A DNA stretch of 6,754 bases, taken from Chloroflexota bacterium (GTDB lineage Bacteria; Chloroflexota; Dehalococcoidia; SM23-28-2; RBG-16-64-32). Positions 6,033 through 6,754 of the stretch are shown here, in pieces. Position 1 is the first letter of the stretch; each line of letters begins with the position of its first letter. Location: NCBI GenBank assembly GCA_022565075.1, contig JADFKG010000114.1, positions 1 to 6,754 of the forward strand, read 5' to 3'. The notes beneath the pieces are model-generated. The model saw only the letters and a program-made list of their open reading frames with translations. It searched no databases and was not told the DNA's origin. The position numbers were made by a program, and so were the translations under genes.

Positions 6033-6076
6033 GGGCAACCTCCGGCGCGATTATAGGACAACGTTGCGCCGGTGTA
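6029..6076. repeat. 48-bp direct repeat, copy 2
   Basis: Second copy of the 5633-5680 repeat, located in the divergent region between the exported-protein gene and the LLM oxidoreductase gene. Its inverted repeat is perfect here: CCGGCGC (6042-6048) and GCGCCGG (6066-6072) with a 17-base spacer. The spacer also ends in part of the 8-bp palindrome CAACGTTG (6059-6066), which copy 1 lacks. Confidence 0.95.
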
Positions 6077-6078
6077 TG
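6039..6078 (-). promoter_or_regulatory. Predicted promoter/operator and ribosome site for the exported-protein gene
   Basis: Minus strand: -35-like CATACA (6073-6078, three of six consensus bases), 17-base spacer, perfect TATAAT (6050-6055), GGAGG (6039-6043). The perfect 7-bp inverted repeat 6042-6048/6066-6072 brackets the -10. One arm lies upstream and one at about +1, so it is placed like a repressor operator rather than an RNA hairpin, since most of it is not transcribed from this promoter. Confidence 0.55.
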
Positions 6079-6083
6079 CTGTG

Positions 6084-6091
6084 GTGCGCAC
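6084..6091. promoter_or_regulatory. Palindrome upstream of the LLM oxidoreductase gene (possible operator)
   Basis: GTGCGCAC is a perfect 8-bp palindrome. It extends to an imperfect 14-bp dyad (6081-6094, one mismatched pair at 6083/6092), 21 bases before the LLM ATG. It could be a regulator site in the divergent intergenic region, but short GC palindromes occur by chance in such DNA. Confidence 0.25.
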
Positions 6092-6100
6092 AACGCTAGA

Positions 6101-6106
6101 AAGGGG
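6101..6106 (+). promoter_or_regulatory. Shine-Dalgarno site for the LLM oxidoreductase gene
   Basis: AAGGGG with 6 bases to the ATG at 6113, supporting that start. No convincing plus-strand -35/-10 pair could be picked in 6050-6100. Confidence 0.6.
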
Positions 6107-6112
6107 CGCAAC

Positions 6113-6754
6113 ATGGCCGGGAAGCTGAGCACAGCGATTCAGGTCGGATTCGGACGAGAGAACTGGGAGCACGCCGTCGACTTCGTCGTCGAGGCAGAGA
6201 GGCTGGGCGTGGGATACGCCTGGTCGGCGGAGGCCTGGGGCTCGGACGGCATCTCGCCGCTGGCCTACGTCGCCGCCCGCACCTCGAAGATCAAGCTCGG
6301 AACGGGCATCCTGCAGGCCGGCACGCGCACGCCGGCGCTGATCGGCATGACGGCGGCGACGATGGGGGCGCTCACGGGCGGCCGCTTCATCCTCGGCCTC
6401 GGCACGAGCGGCCCGCAGGTGATCGAAGGCTTCCACGGCATCCCCTTCAAGATGGCCGTCACACGCATGCGCGAGATCATCGAGATCGCACGCATCGTGC
6501 AGTCGGGCGAGAAGGTCTCCTACAGCGGGAAGGTGTACGAGCTGCCGCTGCCGGGCGGCGAGGGCAAGGCGATCCGCTCGATGATGGGCCAGACGGAGCC
6601 CGTCCCCGTCTACCTGGCGACGCTGAGCCCGAAGAGCCTCGAGATGACCGGCGAGATCGCCGACGGCTGGCTCGGCACGTCGTTCATGCCGGAGCACGCC
6701 GACGCCTTCTTCGACTACATCCGCAAAGGCGCCGACAAGGCCGGGCGATCGCTC
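6113..6754 (+). CDS. LLM-class (luciferase-like), probably F420-dependent oxidoreductase, 3'-partial
   Basis: 214 codons are visible and the frame is open to the window end; family members usually have about 320-350 residues, so about a third is missing. The start MAGKLSTAIQVGFG gives the first beta strand of the TIM barrel. EAERLGVGYAWSAEAWGSD and ARTSKIKLGTGI follow, then TGGRFILGLGTSGPQVIEGFHG with the glycine-rich core at residues 95-109, a segment characteristic of F420-using LLM enzymes. Later blocks include RMREIIEIARIV, PVPVYLATLSPKSLEMTGEIADGWLGT and FMP. A hydride transfer with reduced F420 in the cytosol is expected; FMN cannot be excluded and the substrate is unknown. ATG 6113 follows AAGGGG by 6 bases. 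It is divergent from the small exported-protein gene and GC-rich like the rest of the metabolic genes here. Confidence 0.88.
   Translation, partial: MAGKLSTAIQVGFGRENWEHAVDFVVEAERLGVGYAWSAEAWGSDGISPLAYVAARTSKIKLGTGILQAGTRTPALIGMTAATMGALTGGRFILGLGTSGPQVIEGFHGIPFKMAVTRMREIIEIARIVQSGEKVSYSGKVYELPLPGGEGKAIRSMMGQTEPVPVYLATLSPKSLEMTGEIADGWLGTSFMPEHADAFFDYIRKGADKAGRSL

Noticed and set aside
6028..6132. N-terminal extension of the exported-protein gene to the ATG at 6132
   Set aside because: It would place 35 residues before the signal peptide, read through the promoter repeat and overlap the LLM start.
5960..6697. Minus-strand open frame opposite the LLM gene
   Set aside because: Low-complexity shadow covering the F420-type motif of the plus-strand gene.
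1..6754. CRISPR array, tRNA/rRNA, transposase or phage genes
   Set aside because: No regular repeat-spacer series, no cloverleaf or rRNA-like stretch, and no recombinase motifs were seen; the only repeat is the two-copy 48-bp block.

Overview
The window is GC-rich (for example 42 of 60 bases at 6241-6300), uses GTG as well as ATG starts, and carries a fused-type KorA, a short KorB, a DUF2267 protein and an F420-type luciferase-like oxidoreductase. Together these suggest a high-GC Chloroflexota bacterium (Dehalococcoidia-like), with Actinomycetota as the alternative. The assignment comes from gene content read by eye and is tentative.

Bases 1-3809 hold a compact plus-strand redox operon. It starts inside a 2-oxoacid:ferredoxin oxidoreductase alpha (probably gamma-alpha fusion) gene. 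A 17-bp overlap leads into the beta subunit gene, which has a TPP site and four cysteines for one [4Fe-4S] cluster. Three bases later comes a DUF2267 protein, and 41 bases after that a fusion of a glutaredoxin/mycoredoxin-like domain (WCSDC) to a complete thioredoxin reductase (CATC). The inferred job of the operon is oxidative 2-oxoacid decarboxylation with ferredoxin reduction, placed beside a self-contained thiol-reduction flavoenzyme whose NADPH-phosphate motif is degenerate.

Bases 3841-5247 hold a convergent minus-strand amidase-signature hydrolase with an intact Lys-Ser-Ser triad and a possible near-leaderless promoter.

Bases 5258-6076 are a small, lower-GC island (31 of 60 bases G or C at 5461-5520). 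It contains two short minus-strand genes: a 77-residue two-helix membrane protein and a 110-residue exported beta-rich protein. Each is preceded by a copy of a 48-bp direct repeat (45/48 identical). In the minus direction the repeat reads as a promoter (TATAAT), an inverted repeat around the -10, a GGAGG ribosome site and an ATG. In both copies the ATG of the repeat opens a tiny ORF rather than the main gene: a 16-residue leader peptide in one, and Met-Arg-stop overlapping the next start as ATGA in the other. This duplicated expression cassette is the most unusual structure in the window.

Bases 6113-6754 are the 5' part of a divergent plus-strand LLM-class, probably F420-dependent, oxidoreductase that runs off the window end. 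No tRNA, rRNA, CRISPR array, transposase or convincing intrinsic terminator was seen.
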